A program made the position numbers and the translations under genes. The notes beneath the pieces were generated by a model. The model saw only the letters and a program-made list of their open reading frames with translations. It had not been told where the DNA came from and did no database searches. A stretch of DNA of 64,000 nt from Nosema muscidifuracis (Eukaryota; Microsporidia; Nosematidae), in the NCBI GenBank assembly GCA_028335825.1, contig JAIOKI010000005.1:1-64000 (forward strand), given 5' to 3'. Shown one piece after another: positions 37,601-46,613 of this stretch; position 1 is the first letter of the stretch; each line of letters opens with the position of its first letter.

Positions 37601-40600
37601 AAAAATGATTATGATGGAAATATTGATGTTATATTATATCTCGTTAATCATAAATTCGCGATATCTAAATTATTTATAAATATAAGCATTTACGTGCTTA
37701 AGAAATTAACCTTTAGTCGTATTAAGGCTAATATAGAAAAGATAAATATGATATTTAAAGATATAAATATTTTATACGATAAAGAAGGATTTCTAAAATT
37801 TGATGTAGATTATTTTATGAATAATTTAAGTGTTATACTCAAATCAAAAAATATAAAAAAAAGATCTAAAATAATTTACATAATTTCATTTTTGAAATAT
37901 TTTAAATCTCAGAATATTTCCTTAGACTTGACTTTTTACCTGAGGATATTAAATTTTATAGAAAAGTTAATCAACAAAAAGAATAAGGAAGATATCAATA
38001 TGCTTATAAAATCTATATTTCATTATTTGTTGATTGAAATAAGTAATAACTACTCTATTAGAGAAACTAATATATGCTCATATAGCAAGTTTATTGATTC
38101 TCATTATTTGTTAGGTTACAGAGATATAAATGTACTAAAAAATAAATTTAAAGACTTTTTACAAGAACTTAATCTGGATATCAAAATTACAGAAGAGAAA
38201 AAAATAACTGAAATTACAGACATTCAAGAAAAACTATTTTTGAGATGCATGAAAATGAGTCTTAAAAATATTTATATGCTTAATATCTTGAATGAAATAA
38301 TAATGAATGATAAAAGATATGAAGAATTTATTACTAAAAAGTATATAAAATCTATCATAAAGAAATATATAATGCCTATTATTTTCAATGAAAAAATTAC
38401 AGTTGAAACAGATTATTTTATAGCTATTGATTTCTTGGCATATTGTATAAGATCTGAAAATGAAAAGTTATTTAACATGGTATACAAGATTATTGAAAAA
38501 AAGATATTAAATTCGAAAGATTATAAAATCTATAATTTAGTTATAATTTTATTTACAGCATTAGATTTAGTCAATATAAGATATTACTCTAAAGAAAGAC
38601 ATCTTAATAAAGATATATCTGTTATGTTATCTGAAAAATTAATGAGTTATGGAATAGCTGATAAAATATTTACAGTCCTTTCAAAACATAAGGAATCTGA
38701 TTTCTTATTACCTGAAATACATGAAGAAACTTCATTGAAAAATTCTTATGATAGATCATCTATAATAGCATGGAATCAAATTGTAGGTTCTAATAAGATT
38801 TCTTATATTTATTCCTTTATATCAACTATTTATAGCAAGTATAATGATGATGTGTTGGTAGAAAATGAGGAATCTGATGAAGGTTTTTGGGATAATGAAT
38901 CACATGATCACTATGATTCTGATTCATACTTTGATGATCGTGAAGAGATTGTTCCAGAAGCTGATGATATCACAATTTTAAATTCCTCATTCTCATCAGA
39001 GAATACTATCGATGAAGTAACATATGAAATAGAAAAGTACAAACCTTTTAATAGTATATTTTCTACACTATTCATTACTGAGAAAGAATTTGAAATTTTA
39101 GAAAACAGTTTTAATATTTTTAATTTCGTTAAAATTATAAAGAATGATTTTGAGAAGGAATTTAAAATAGAAAATATTAATGATTTTATTAAAATTAAAA
39201 AAGATGATCTTGAAAAAGTAGAGCTTATTGTTGATTCCAAGGAAAGCAATTTTGAAGATCAATTGTCTTTATCTAACCAAAGTGAAGAAATAGAAGAAGA
39301 ATTGGAATTTTCTGATGAATCAAGTATAGGTGAAGAAAATGGTGTAATACCTAATAAGACTATTGAAGAAATCAATAATATGAATGAAGAATCTTTAAGT
39401 ATATTTTTAGATGAGTGGTATGAGAATAGAAAAATGAATTCTGTCAATTATAAACCAATAGATAAAATATTTTTCAATCAATTATCAGAACTTGGAAAAC
39501 AATTATTTGCTGAGCATGAAAGGAGACTCAAAGATGATTATTTTCAATATGCACCAAGTTGTGAATCAAGTATGAGTTTAGAAAATGACGAAAAAGATTT
39601 ACCTGAAGATATTGAAATGTATGCTGATGTTAAGATTTTTATGAATTTTTTAAAATCTTGTTTGACAAGTAATTATACAAATCAATCTAGTCTTAATGAA
39701 TTTATAGAAGTAGCATCATTCAATTTGGAATGGAAACAACAAATTATATCAGTAGTTATGGATGCATTTTTAAGTTATACAGTTATTGATGGAGTTGATA
39801 ATATAAAGAAATGTCTAGAAATATTTAAAGTAATTAATTTATCTTCAAAAAAGATATATCAAGAAAATGTTGATTTTATAAGATGTTTAATGATATTATC
39901 AAAAGAAAAAGAATTCAATGAATTGTGTTTATTTATTCTCAGTAAGATGGAAATTAAAAAAGAATTTATAAAGTTAGATACCAAAATAGTATCATTAAAA
40001 AATATTAATATACTTGAAGAATTTGGAAAAGTTTTAAGATTGGTAATTAGTAGAAAAACACGAAATTATCTAACAAAGTTCTGCATGAAAAATCTAAAAA
40101 ATATTCTTATTGAATTCATATCTGTATTACTGCTACAAGCTATGAGTAATATAGATGATTATGATATATTTAACAGATATTTATTAGTAATTGATGAATT
40201 AAGTAATTTTATATTCGATCACTACAATAAGAAATATAAGCTTCATATTGAAGAATTAAGAACTAAATTTAATATTGAGAAGAAAAATATTCATCACCTT
40301 GATTTTGTATGTCTATATGAACAAAACTTGTTTAATAAATCTCAAGAAGTTGATTTCATTAACTATGAAATTTATGATTCCTTCGATAAGATTACTTCTG
40401 AATTAACTATGGATTCTACTTTCTTAAAAATAATTCCACTTTTTAGTCTCTATGAAGGGTTTGTAAATTTCTTAATTTTCTTATCTACACAGAATAAGAA
40501 TAATATCATAGAAAAATATAAGAAAAAACGTCAAGAATTAGAAAAAAATATTCAAAATAATACAGATAATATAAATAATCTATTAAGAAGTAATGATAAT

Positions 40601-41779
40601 ATAGTACCATTTTTATACAAATTTAATGTACTAAGTTTTACTAATAAACTGAAATATCTAAGAAATAAAATAGATGATATGGATTATTATATAGATGGAT
40701 CATTTTCTATTACAGTTCGTAGAAAATCAGTCCTTGAAGATTCTTTCTTCCAGATTATGAATAAATCTTATAAAGAATTGAAAACTAAAAAAATTCAAAT
40801 AAAATTTTCAGGAGAGAAAGGATTAGATTTCGGTGGATTAACGAAAGAATGGTTAGAATTAATTATAAAAGAAGCTTTAAATCCTGATTTAGGTCTTTTT
40901 GTATACTCATCAGATAAGCATACTACAGTACATCCATTTATCAATAGTAATATCAATGCTGATCATTTATTATATTTTAAATTTGTAGGAAGACTTTTAG
41001 CTAAGGTAATAATTGAAGGATATAATTTAGGAATTCATTTTGATAAGTCAGTATATAAATACCTCCTCAATAAGAAGTGTGATCTTTCAGATTTAGAAGA
41101 AATAGATTACCAATATTATAATTCTCTAATATGGATAAGAGATAATTCTATAGATAATATTTTAAATTTAACATTTTCTTATGAGAATAATGAATTTGGT
41201 ACATGTCTTGAAGAAGATCTTATTCCTAATGGTAAGAATATTTTAGTAAATGATCAGAATAAGAATGAATATATAGATTTAGTAGTACAAAGAAAATTAA
41301 CTAAAAATGTTGAACTACAGTTAAATGCTATAAAAGAAGGATTATTTGAATTAATAGATGAAGACTTAATTTCTATTTTTACTGAGAAAGAGCTAGAATT
41401 ATTAATATGTGGTATTCCAGAGATTAATGTAGAAGACTGGCAGAATAATACAACTTATAATGGATATACTAAGAATTCTAGAACTATTGTATGGTTTTGG
41501 AGAGCAGTACATGGGTTTACTCCTGATGAAAAGGCTAAATTATTACAATTCTGTACAGGGTCTACAAGAGTTCCCTTTGATGGATTTATTAATTTACAAG
41601 GAAATAGTGGAACACAGAAGTTTTCTATACATAAAGTAAAATCAGATTCTGTAAGACTTCCTTCTGCTCATACGTGTTTTAATCAATTAGATTTACCTGA
41701 ATATTCTACATATGATGATTTAAGAAGAAATATTGTCTATGCTATAAATGAGTGTAGTGAAGGATTTGAAATAATTTAA
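34637..41779 (+). CDS. TOM1: HECT-type E3 ubiquitin ligase, TOM1/HUWE1 family
   Basis: A 2380-residue ligase that accepts ubiquitin from an E2 on a catalytic cysteine and passes it to substrates. The N-terminal 1400 residues form a long helical solenoid, as in TOM1/HUWE1 (the DUF908/DUF913 region in relatives). About 1405-1600 is strongly acidic (DESDEGFWDNE, SDSYFDDREE, EEIEEELEFSDES), matching the acidic segment of yeast Tom1. A second helical part leads to the HECT domain at about 2020-2380, with GEKGLDFGGLTKEW, FKFVGRLLAK, GFTPDEKAKLLQFCTGS and the catalytic HTCFNQLDLP (Cys 2347). The end ECSEGF is characteristic of TOM1. It is shorter than yeast Tom1 (over 3200 residues), the usual microsporidian trimming. 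GACCCTAA precedes the ATG. It is the first gene of the gene-dense half. Confidence 0.95.
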   Translation: MSINPDLNSRKSFKELEDNICKFEDYTELAKIIHQTLNNWKYKNRRFESFRNILKKFSKIMNEIYETRFHDGFQDSHFTKQEKLILISIFRFIQRIMVFSPNSINLSDKSLWLKFALCFDIGVSIQSFKIISLHERTDFFITNNDKYVEILLKMINISNLKLRRIDYPTDLKYKILDNLEEDSDIIQFFKLNRTKHNISDLYLEANRRLCFNDDILLILRRIYALISLSSNISNKDFFKILVKEVSNKEIIIMRNIIKNKNHSIFDKDTLLPYFCVIDEMRFCLDTFILYHLTLVYDYEKIEEFLELNDDQGYFYKSLELSKFENIMIYSILEELLINSESDETNFKYNIKLNLKNNNPDIEFRYLCVLHNYVKKDDSIFENNLDLKYFKDFISKFDKELIQKDFFVLKLTFKIINEIYKQGNAYFEPFEESDYLKKSLELISNKNDVYFYHCINTITFFMNNDPLSIKNILNQGFLKVFEDFIWNEEVHKSLINLLDAISLDTETRLDFIKSGKFVSFLDVIFNNEDAYLLDSFNDFNVHLSILLMHHPEYKSELNVFIKKKLDYLAYLPKILKTKNASINEANYFKFISSMKPEMNTFFENCEKEILLYLDLVYMNSLEKDNLSVSSFFEMLKSELFIISDKIVIVEYFILKLGSTIFKIIDTQHNENFNIKLYESLEKYLFFICQMVTDVGFIIINENCILKVSFYLIMNILPNLLCYNICDDTINNTLDKLIEFRNKSTYSDNNILSLICLEVKYLLGILLFREHEYESNSCFKYFLNIIHPIEDTEYDLEPKKLKTNDVIYTQEYCEIKIRSSINNNSFKEINMMDYNAVVNKLSDSLIKKNMKFFLHIIENNIHKFNFIETRYFLDWISSNDILNNESLWSKESLFSLICKLNLRNLKFHRNDTCFKIFDFLTKNSKNSDIYKSVNDLIGGNQKFSIEEERKIIEYYINNYKKGKEINFKKVFDDAKFIRKILDMEDYKMILKNDYDGNIDVILYLVNHKFAISKLFINISIYVLKKLTFSRIKANIEKINMIFKDINILYDKEGFLKFDVDYFMNNLSVILKSKNIKKRSKIIYIISFLKYFKSQNISLDLTFYLRILNFIEKLINKKNKEDINMLIKSIFHYLLIEISNNYSIRETNICSYSKFIDSHYLLGYRDINVLKNKFKDFLQELNLDIKITEEKKITEITDIQEKLFLRCMKMSLKNIYMLNILNEIIMNDKRYEEFITKKYIKSIIKKYIMPIIFNEKITVETDYFIAIDFLAYCIRSENEKLFNMVYKIIEKKILNSKDYKIYNLVIILFTALDLVNIRYYSKERHLNKDISVMLSEKLMSYGIADKIFTVLSKHKESDFLLPEIHEETSLKNSYDRSSIIAWNQIVGSNKISYIYSFISTIYSKYNDDVLVENEESDEGFWDNESHDHYDSDSYFDDREEIVPEADDITILNSSFSSENTIDEVTYEIEKYKPFNSIFSTLFITEKEFEILENSFNIFNFVKIIKNDFEKEFKIENINDFIKIKKDDLEKVELIVDSKESNFEDQLSLSNQSEEIEEELEFSDESSIGEENGVIPNKTIEEINNMNEESLSIFLDEWYENRKMNSVNYKPIDKIFFNQLSELGKQLFAEHERRLKDDYFQYAPSCESSMSLENDEKDLPEDIEMYADVKIFMNFLKSCLTSNYTNQSSLNEFIEVASFNLEWKQQIISVVMDAFLSYTVIDGVDNIKKCLEIFKVINLSSKKIYQENVDFIRCLMILSKEKEFNELCLFILSKMEIKKEFIKLDTKIVSLKNINILEEFGKVLRLVISRKTRNYLTKFCMKNLKNILIEFISVLLLQAMSNIDDYDIFNRYLLVIDELSNFIFDHYNKKYKLHIEELRTKFNIEKKNIHHLDFVCLYEQNLFNKSQEVDFINYEIYDSFDKITSELTMDSTFLKIIPLFSLYEGFVNFLIFLSTQNKNNIIEKYKKKRQELEKNIQNNTDNINNLLRSNDNIVPFLYKFNVLSFTNKLKYLRNKIDDMDYYIDGSFSITVRRKSVLEDSFFQIMNKSYKELKTKKIQIKFSGEKGLDFGGLTKEWLELIIKEALNPDLGLFVYSSDKHTTVHPFINSNINADHLLYFKFVGRLLAKVIIEGYNLGIHFDKSVYKYLLNKKCDLSDLEEIDYQYYNSLIWIRDNSIDNILNLTFSYENNEFGTCLEEDLIPNGKNILVNDQNKNEYIDLVVQRKLTKNVELQLNAIKEGLFELIDEDLISIFTEKELELLICGIPEINVEDWQNNTTYNGYTKNSRTIVWFWRAVHGFTPDEKAKLLQFCTGSTRVPFDGFINLQGNSGTQKFSIHKVKSDSVRLPSAHTCFNQLDLPEYSTYDDLRRNIVYAINECSEGFEII

Positions 41780-41830
41780 ACTAAATTTATTTTACATAAT
41801 TTTTTGAGTCGTATTGATTTATTATTTAAA

Positions 41831-41940
41831 CATCTGGAATTTATTATTAAGACATCCGTAATTTTTTATTGAGTCATATGGAATTTTTATTGAGACATCT
41901 GGAATTTTTTATTCAGCCATATGGAATTATTTTTTTAATA
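41831..41940 (+). repeat. 22-bp-periodic array upstream of SEC11
   Basis: Five copies of a CATMTGGAATTTTTATTGAG-like unit begin at 41831, 41853, 41875, 41896 and 41918 (spacing 22, 22, 21, 22). The array fills the spacer between the HECT ligase stop and the SEC11 start and ends about 19 bp before the SEC11 ATG, just before the CCCC start box. Confidence 0.8.
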
Positions 41941-41958
41941 TTTTTTACTAACCCCTAA

Positions 41959-42483
41959 ATGGATTTACTATTTTCTACTAAAGATCTTTCAGCACTTACA
42001 AGAATGGGTCCTAGACATTTTCTTAAGCAGTGTATAAACGCTTCTTATGCTATTATAGGTACTTATATGACATGGAAACTTGTATCTCTTTTCCTTAATA
42101 ATGATAGTCCTATCGTAGTAGTCCTAAGTGAAAGTATGTCTCCTGGATTTGAAAGAGGTGATATTTTATGGCTTAGACCTAAAAAATATACAGTAGGTGA
42201 TATGACAGTATTTCAGTTATACAAGAATACAATTCCTATTGTTCATCGTGCTATTAAGAAATTTGGAACCCGTACTCTTACCAAAGGAGATAATAATAGA
42301 TTAGATGATGTAGGATTGTATAGACCTAATCAATATTATTTAGATCCTAATGATATAAAATCTTGTGTATTCGCCTATATACCTTTCTTTGGAATGATGA
42401 CAATATGGATTAACACTATACCAGCTATTAAGTATATTATTTTAGCAAGCATAGGTTTGAGTGTATTATTTACAAGAGAATAA
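41959..42483 (+). CDS. SEC11: Signal peptidase complex catalytic subunit
   Basis: A 174-residue membrane-bound serine protease that removes signal peptides in the ER. Visible features: an N-terminal membrane segment (about 28-47), the catalytic serine box VLSESMSPGFERGDILWL (Ser 59), the second catalytic region IPIVHRA (His 96, the base used in SEC11 in place of the bacterial lysine), the TKGDNNRLDD box (109-117) with its aspartates, and a C-terminal hydrophobic stretch (about 145-170). Length matches SEC11 proteins. CTAACCCCTAA stands right before the ATG, and the stop overlaps AATAAA, a likely 3'-end signal. The many signal-peptide proteins in this window are its expected clients. Confidence 0.95.
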   Translation: MDLLFSTKDLSALTRMGPRHFLKQCINASYAIIGTYMTWKLVSLFLNNDSPIVVVLSESMSPGFERGDILWLRPKKYTVGDMTVFQLYKNTIPIVHRAIKKFGTRTLTKGDNNRLDDVGLYRPNQYYLDPNDIKSCVFAYIPFFGMMTIWINTIPAIKYIILASIGLSVLFTRE

Positions 42484-42601
42484 AGTTTTTATATTGAATA
42501 TTAATTTTTTTTAATCGATTAGATATTTTAATAATTTTATTCATTTATTTTAATTTGTTGGAAAATACAAACAAATTATTGATCAAATAAATTTCATTTT
42601 T

Positions 42602-43591
42602 ATGCCTTGCATGAAAATAGATTTCGACATAATAGATTACCCACTAAAAATTAATGAATCACAGAAACCTATATACAATAAATATAGACACAAATATGAA
42701 TTTAGAATAATGGACACACTTGATTCGAAGATGATTTATGCATCTAGAAAAAGAAAATCAGATTTATTTATTTTAATTGATATAGATAACAATAATTGTA
42801 AAATACTTGGATATACAAGAAATTCTTACAATTTTGTAGGGCCTTTAGATTTTTATATAGATAATAGTGAATCATTATCTTTTTATTCAAAATTAGGAGA
42901 TGATATTATTAATGGAAGTGTTACTAAATTATTAGACTCGAGTCAATTTATAATAGACAAATTTCCTCCGTATAATCAGCCAATACTAAATCATTACGAA
43001 ACAGAACCAAAAATAGTAACAGTAAAAAAAGATACAAACATAAATAAAAAAGATTGCAGAACAGTAAAAGTTTACTATGAAGATGAAATACCTCTTGAAC
43101 CTTTAAAAAATAAGAAGATTGTATTTGATGAAGTAAATGAAAAAGTTCGAAATTTTGTATTAAATATACCTCATCCTATATTAAAAATAAATGAGATAAA
43201 TGATCTATTTATAAAATATAAGAAATATCATAATTATACAATCCAAAATGATAGACTTAAACTTGTTCTTCCTCTTTTTAGATATTTTGTTATGGATGGA
43301 CCTTTTAGAAAATCATGGATACCTTTCGGATATGATCCAAAATCTAATATTAATAACTATAAGTACCAAATTATTGATATGAGATTAGAAGGAACATTTT
43401 TTCATCTTTTTGAGAAAGATGATATAATTAAAGAAGTAGAAAAGAATAAAGAATGGTATCTTAAAGAAGATTGTGATTTTAAAAATGGGTTTTTTAAGAA
43501 GACACTAAGTCAGTTGGTACTTTATCATCAGTATATTGAATTTGAGAAATCTGATGATGATAAAGAAGAATGTTTTGAGTTATATGATTAA
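42602..43591 (+). CDS. TFC1: TFIIIC subunit, Tau95/GTF3C5-like
   Basis: 329 residues. The recognisable part is the C-terminal DNA-binding region: LPLFRYFVMDGPFRKSWIPF, then GYDPKSNINNYKYQIIDMR (residues 224-261), which matches the G-P-[FW]-R-x-x-W-x-x-[FY]-G-Y-D-P signature and following Y-Q-x-x-D-x-R of Tau95/Sfc1/GTF3C5. In relatives this subunit sits in the Tau-A half of TFIIIC and helps recognise the A box of tRNA genes. Residues 1-130 would be the TFIIIC dimerisation barrel. The protein is about half the size of yeast Tfc1. The start is uncertain: a second ATG lies nine bases downstream (42611), after the only C-bearing text (CCTTGC). A second likely TFIIIC subunit lies at 56215-58713. 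Confidence 0.8.
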   Translation: MPCMKIDFDIIDYPLKINESQKPIYNKYRHKYEFRIMDTLDSKMIYASRKRKSDLFILIDIDNNNCKILGYTRNSYNFVGPLDFYIDNSESLSFYSKLGDDIINGSVTKLLDSSQFIIDKFPPYNQPILNHYETEPKIVTVKKDTNINKKDCRTVKVYYEDEIPLEPLKNKKIVFDEVNEKVRNFVLNIPHPILKINEINDLFIKYKKYHNYTIQNDRLKLVLPLFRYFVMDGPFRKSWIPFGYDPKSNINNYKYQIIDMRLEGTFFHLFEKDDIIKEVEKNKEWYLKEDCDFKNGFFKKTLSQLVLYHQYIEFEKSDDDKEECFELYD

Positions 43592-43810
43592 ATAAGATAA
43601 TGTTATTATTTTATTATAAACCTTTCTTATTAATATTAAAAACGAAAGCTAAAATATGAAAATATAAATTTTATCTTATTGAGAAAGTTTTTAGATGAAT
43701 TTTAATACTTATTAGATAAAATATTAAATTTATTAATTAAAAAGTATTTTAATTTCAATTATTTTTAGGATATTATATTTTGTGCATAAATTTATTTATA
43801 ACGATAAATT

Positions 43811-43897
43811 ATTCTACAAGCAAGACCCTCATGGTATGCTGGTGGTATTATTAAATATTAAATGTAGAAGTTTTTACCTGCTGTATGGCTTTTTTTT
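43811..43897 (+). ncRNA. GC-raised island, possible small RNA or tiny gene
   Basis: In the spacer 43592-43952 a short block is much less AT-rich than its surroundings. TTCTACA (43812-43818) is exactly complementary to TGTAGAA (43862-43868), which allows a 7-bp stem around a GACCCTCATGGTATGCTGGT core. The block ends at a run of eight T (43890-43897), as a Pol III transcript would. Alternatively, ACCCTC precedes an ATG followed by GTATGC and a later TGTAG, which would give a tiny spliced secreted peptide. I cannot decide between these. No match to tRNA, U6 or other named RNAs is seen. Confidence 0.25.
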
Positions 43898-43952
43898 CTT
43901 ATCTCAATAAATCATTTTACTTTTTTAACGGTAAATTAAAAATTAAATAAAT

Positions 43953-44564
43953 TTAATGATGTCCTCTGTGGATAGTGTGTAGAATGTCAGTATGTAAATC
44001 AAAATGTCCTCTATAATGATAACCCCGATCTTCATCACACGTAAGATGTAATATTTTTCCTTCTCTATTAAATGGAGTATTAACACGACTTTCAACAAAT
44101 TCATCATGATAATGTTGAGTACCAAACAAATCTTCACTTTGCTTGAGTGGTACTTCAATATGAATAGTGAACATTTGTTCATATTTCATACTGCAATTCT
44201 TCATAGTGTACTTAAATTCATCTGGGTCGAATTCTACACATTTATCTTGAGACCTAATTTGATACTTATTATTTCCTAAAGTCTCGAATCTAAATAACTG
44301 GTTTTTCTTACCGTGTAACGGAAATAATTGAAGGTTATTATGGGGGCCCACATCCCATACAGTTTTATCCCTAGGTGTATGTACAAGGGTCATACCATTA
44401 TATCTCTGATCAAATGTCCATCTTGTTGGTGAAGATGAGCTGCAACTTTTTAACATTCTATCAGGAACTGCTGGATCTGTTTTATCACAAATAAATAGTT
44501 CTCCTCTGTAATGTTTAATAAATTCCTGGTAAGATAGATTGAGAAGTAAAAGAAACATGTTCAT
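43953..44564 (-). CDS. Secreted ricin-B-type (beta-trefoil) lectin-like protein
   Basis: 203 residues with a short signal peptide (MNMFLLLLNLSYQ). The body shows beta-trefoil lectin features: GELFICDKTDP at the start, RWTFDQRYNGMTLVH, KTVWDVGPHNNLQLFPL, QLFRFETLGNNKYQIRS, KCVEFDPDEFKYTMKNCS, then YEQMFTIH. These repeat the W/F-x-F/I pattern that replaces the classic QxW. Such single-domain secreted lectins form a known microsporidian family with proposed roles in binding host-cell or spore-surface sugars. There is no catalytic chain, so it is not a toxin. The C-terminal tail (about 175-203) is histidine-rich and ends HTIHRGHH, which could bind metal or act in pH sensing; that is speculation. 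No C-rich box precedes its ATG, and the leader is A/T only. Confidence 0.8.
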   Translation of the reverse strand: MNMFLLLLNLSYQEFIKHYRGELFICDKTDPAVPDRMLKSCSSSSPTRWTFDQRYNGMTLVHTPRDKTVWDVGPHNNLQLFPLHGKKNQLFRFETLGNNKYQIRSQDKCVEFDPDEFKYTMKNCSMKYEQMFTIHIEVPLKQSEDLFGTQHYHDEFVESRVNTPFNREGKILHLTCDEDRGYHYRGHFDLHTDILHTIHRGHH

Positions 44565-45262
44565 AAAAGTTTAATTTTTTTATAGATAATTTGAAACGTA
44601 TCTTTTGATGTTTCAGAATCAATCCAAATTTTTTAATATTGAATTGGTTTAAAGAATTAATCTTAAATTACATTTGTTAACGAAGATTATAAAACTTATT
44701 TTATTAAATATTTTTTCCGTTATAATCCGAAACTAAAATTTATTGGACAATTGCTAAGTTATTCATTTACAGATTTAATCTATCAATGAAGATCATAATT
44801 TGACATAGCTCTTCTCAAGTTAATAATTTACCTGTATTTGCTTCTAAATAAGATTTACCACTTGTTAATGAACTATGTTAAAAAAGCTATTTCACAATTA
44901 GAAATTATATATATATTTAGAGAAGATACTTGTTTTTTTTATTAATATTTTTTAAAGGTCAATTGCTAATCTAAAACTTTATATTAAAAATAAAAAAACT
45001 TTCTATTTATAATTCTAATAGAAAAATTTAAGGCTCTTCTTTATAAATACTATAATCTTGTTATTATAAATTCTATTGTGATATTTAATATATTAATAAT
45101 ATTAGAAATTAATTAAAATATTGTATTTTATAAATTAGTATAAATTTAAGTATTTTTTAAATATTAATTTTAAAAAGAAAATAAAATTTAGTATTTAAAA
45201 TATTAGATATGATATTTCTATATTTTAATTACAAGTAAGTTGTAGTTCTTCAATTATCTATC

Positions 45263-45430
45263 AAATATTGATTTAAGTTTATTGATAGTAAATATTAATT
45301 TAATTTTATAGATAGTAAATATTAATTTAAGTTTATAGAAAGTAAATATTAATTTAAGTTTATTGATAGTAAATATTAATTTAAGTTTATGGATAGTAAA
45401 TATTGACTTAAGTTTATGAATAGTAAACAT
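45263..45430. repeat. 27-bp tandem array, six copies
   Basis: Units start at 45263, 45290, 45317, 45344, 45371 and 45398, each an AAATATTAATTTAAGTTTAT core followed by a TGATAGT-like end. Copies differ at only a few positions, and a partial seventh follows. Confidence 0.9.
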
Positions 45431-45853
45431 CTGTTCGTATTTTATACTACCTTTCTTAAAATTTAAATTAATTCGACCAGACCAAAATTAATAGATTTAT
45501 ATTGAATCTATTAAAAAATAGTTTTATGATCTTTCTTTAATTGATGAAATACATTTCAAAACTTTAAATTTATAGAATTGATATTTTAATAGACATATCA
45601 ATATCTTAATAAAGATATTTGTAAAAATTATGCCAATTTTTTAAAAATAAAAGTTTATTTATGCATGAAAATATTTTTAATTCTTTTTTAAATTCAAATT
45701 TTACTTGTTCTAATTAAAAATACTAGAAAAACTTTATAGTTCTGAACAGAAATATAATTTTATTATTAAAAATTAATAAATATTTAATATAAATGAATAG
45801 TAAAATTAAGATCTTAAAAAAAATATTTATGTTATAATAATAATAATTATTAC

Positions 45854-45971
45854 ATCACATGAATTTAAATATACAAATTAAGAATAATTATTTGAAATAA
45901 ATGATAACTAAATCACATGAATTTAAATTAAATTTAAATATACAAATTAAGAATAATTATTTGAAATAAAT
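45854..45971. repeat. Direct repeat of about 50-60 bp, two copies
   Basis: ATCACATGAATTTAAAT starts copies at 45854 and 45912. Both continue into the same AAGAATAATTATTTGAAATA text. The second has an 11-base internal insertion that duplicates ATTTAAATTAA-like text. Confidence 0.9.
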
Positions 45972-46070
45972 TATACATCACTCTCATATAAACTAATAGA
46001 TTATTAAAAAGAAGGTATCATTTTCATGATAGAACAGATAATTAAAATAAAATCTTTAAATAAAAATAAT

Positions 46071-46613
46071 TTAATATTTCTGACTGTAGAATTCTACTGA
46101 ACTATCAATTTCAAATGGTTTACTTAAATATAATTTTAAGTATTCTATTTTCTTTACTTCATCCAATAAAGTCTTTTCAATTTTATTCATCTTATCAGAA
46201 TATTCAACTTCCATAACTTCAATAGATTTATCTTTTGTAATTAATGGTACCTCATCTTCCTTAATAGTTATTTCATTAATATTAATTGGTACTTTAGTAG
46301 ATGTAGCTAAAAGATAAGATTCATCTATCTTAAAGAATGGTACACCATTTACATCTCTTATACCAGCACATAATACTAAATTATTATCTAAACCTTTTAA
46401 ATAAAATACTTTTTTAGATTCGTATATACCTTCACAGACTACAGCTATCATACCTGTCTCCAAATCTGTTCTTCTGGTTCTCTGTGATTGTTTAGCTAAT
46501 TTCTTCATATACTTTTCAATATATTTTGGTACATCTTCTGATTGATACTTTGCAGTTTCTTGTAGTCTTATTTGTATGTCTTTAATCTAAATTATAAAAT
46601 TTTCACTTACCAT
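46071..46613 (-). CDS. RPL6: 60S ribosomal protein eL6, spliced after the start codon
   Basis: The mature product is 172 residues from two exons: exon 1 is only the ATG (46613-46611) and exon 2 is 46586-46071, separated by a 24-nt intron. Exon 2 begins [20 protein letters not shown], where YxxEDVP aligns with the YPTEDVP of eL6. Further signatures are [40 protein letters not shown] (eL6: RVPLRR...VIATSTKI) and a C-terminal helix region. Without splicing the ATG frame closes after nine codons, and the frame starting at the next ATG (46508) would lose the conserved EDVP region. This supports the spliced model. TACCCCCATAAA precedes the ATG. eL6 is an rRNA-binding protein of the large subunit. 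Introns in microsporidia survive mainly in ribosomal protein genes, in just this position. Confidence 0.93.
46587..46610 (-). other. 24-nt spliceosomal intron in RPL6
   Basis: On the coding strand it begins GTAAGT directly after ATG and ends in TTTAG. Between them is A/T-rich text with a possible branch A in TTTATAAT. The length is not a multiple of three away from being silent (24 = 8 codons), but the sequence carries an in-frame TAG at its very end, so retention would truncate the protein. Confidence 0.88.

Larger units (their letters stand above)
44565..46070. other. Gene-free 1.5-kb spacer with two local repeat sets
   Basis: This is the longest empty stretch of the dense half. I found no open frame with a start box and no tRNA. 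It carries the 27-bp array at 45263-45430 and the direct repeat at 45854-45971, listed separately. Confidence 0.6.

Noticed and set aside
36391-39447. Minus-strand open frames inside the HECT ligase gene
   Set aside because: Antisense of a clear conserved gene, and their composition simply mirrors it.
45263-45430. CRISPR-like array
   Set aside because: Units are contiguous without unique spacers, no cas genes are present and the organism is eukaryotic. It is an ordinary minisatellite.
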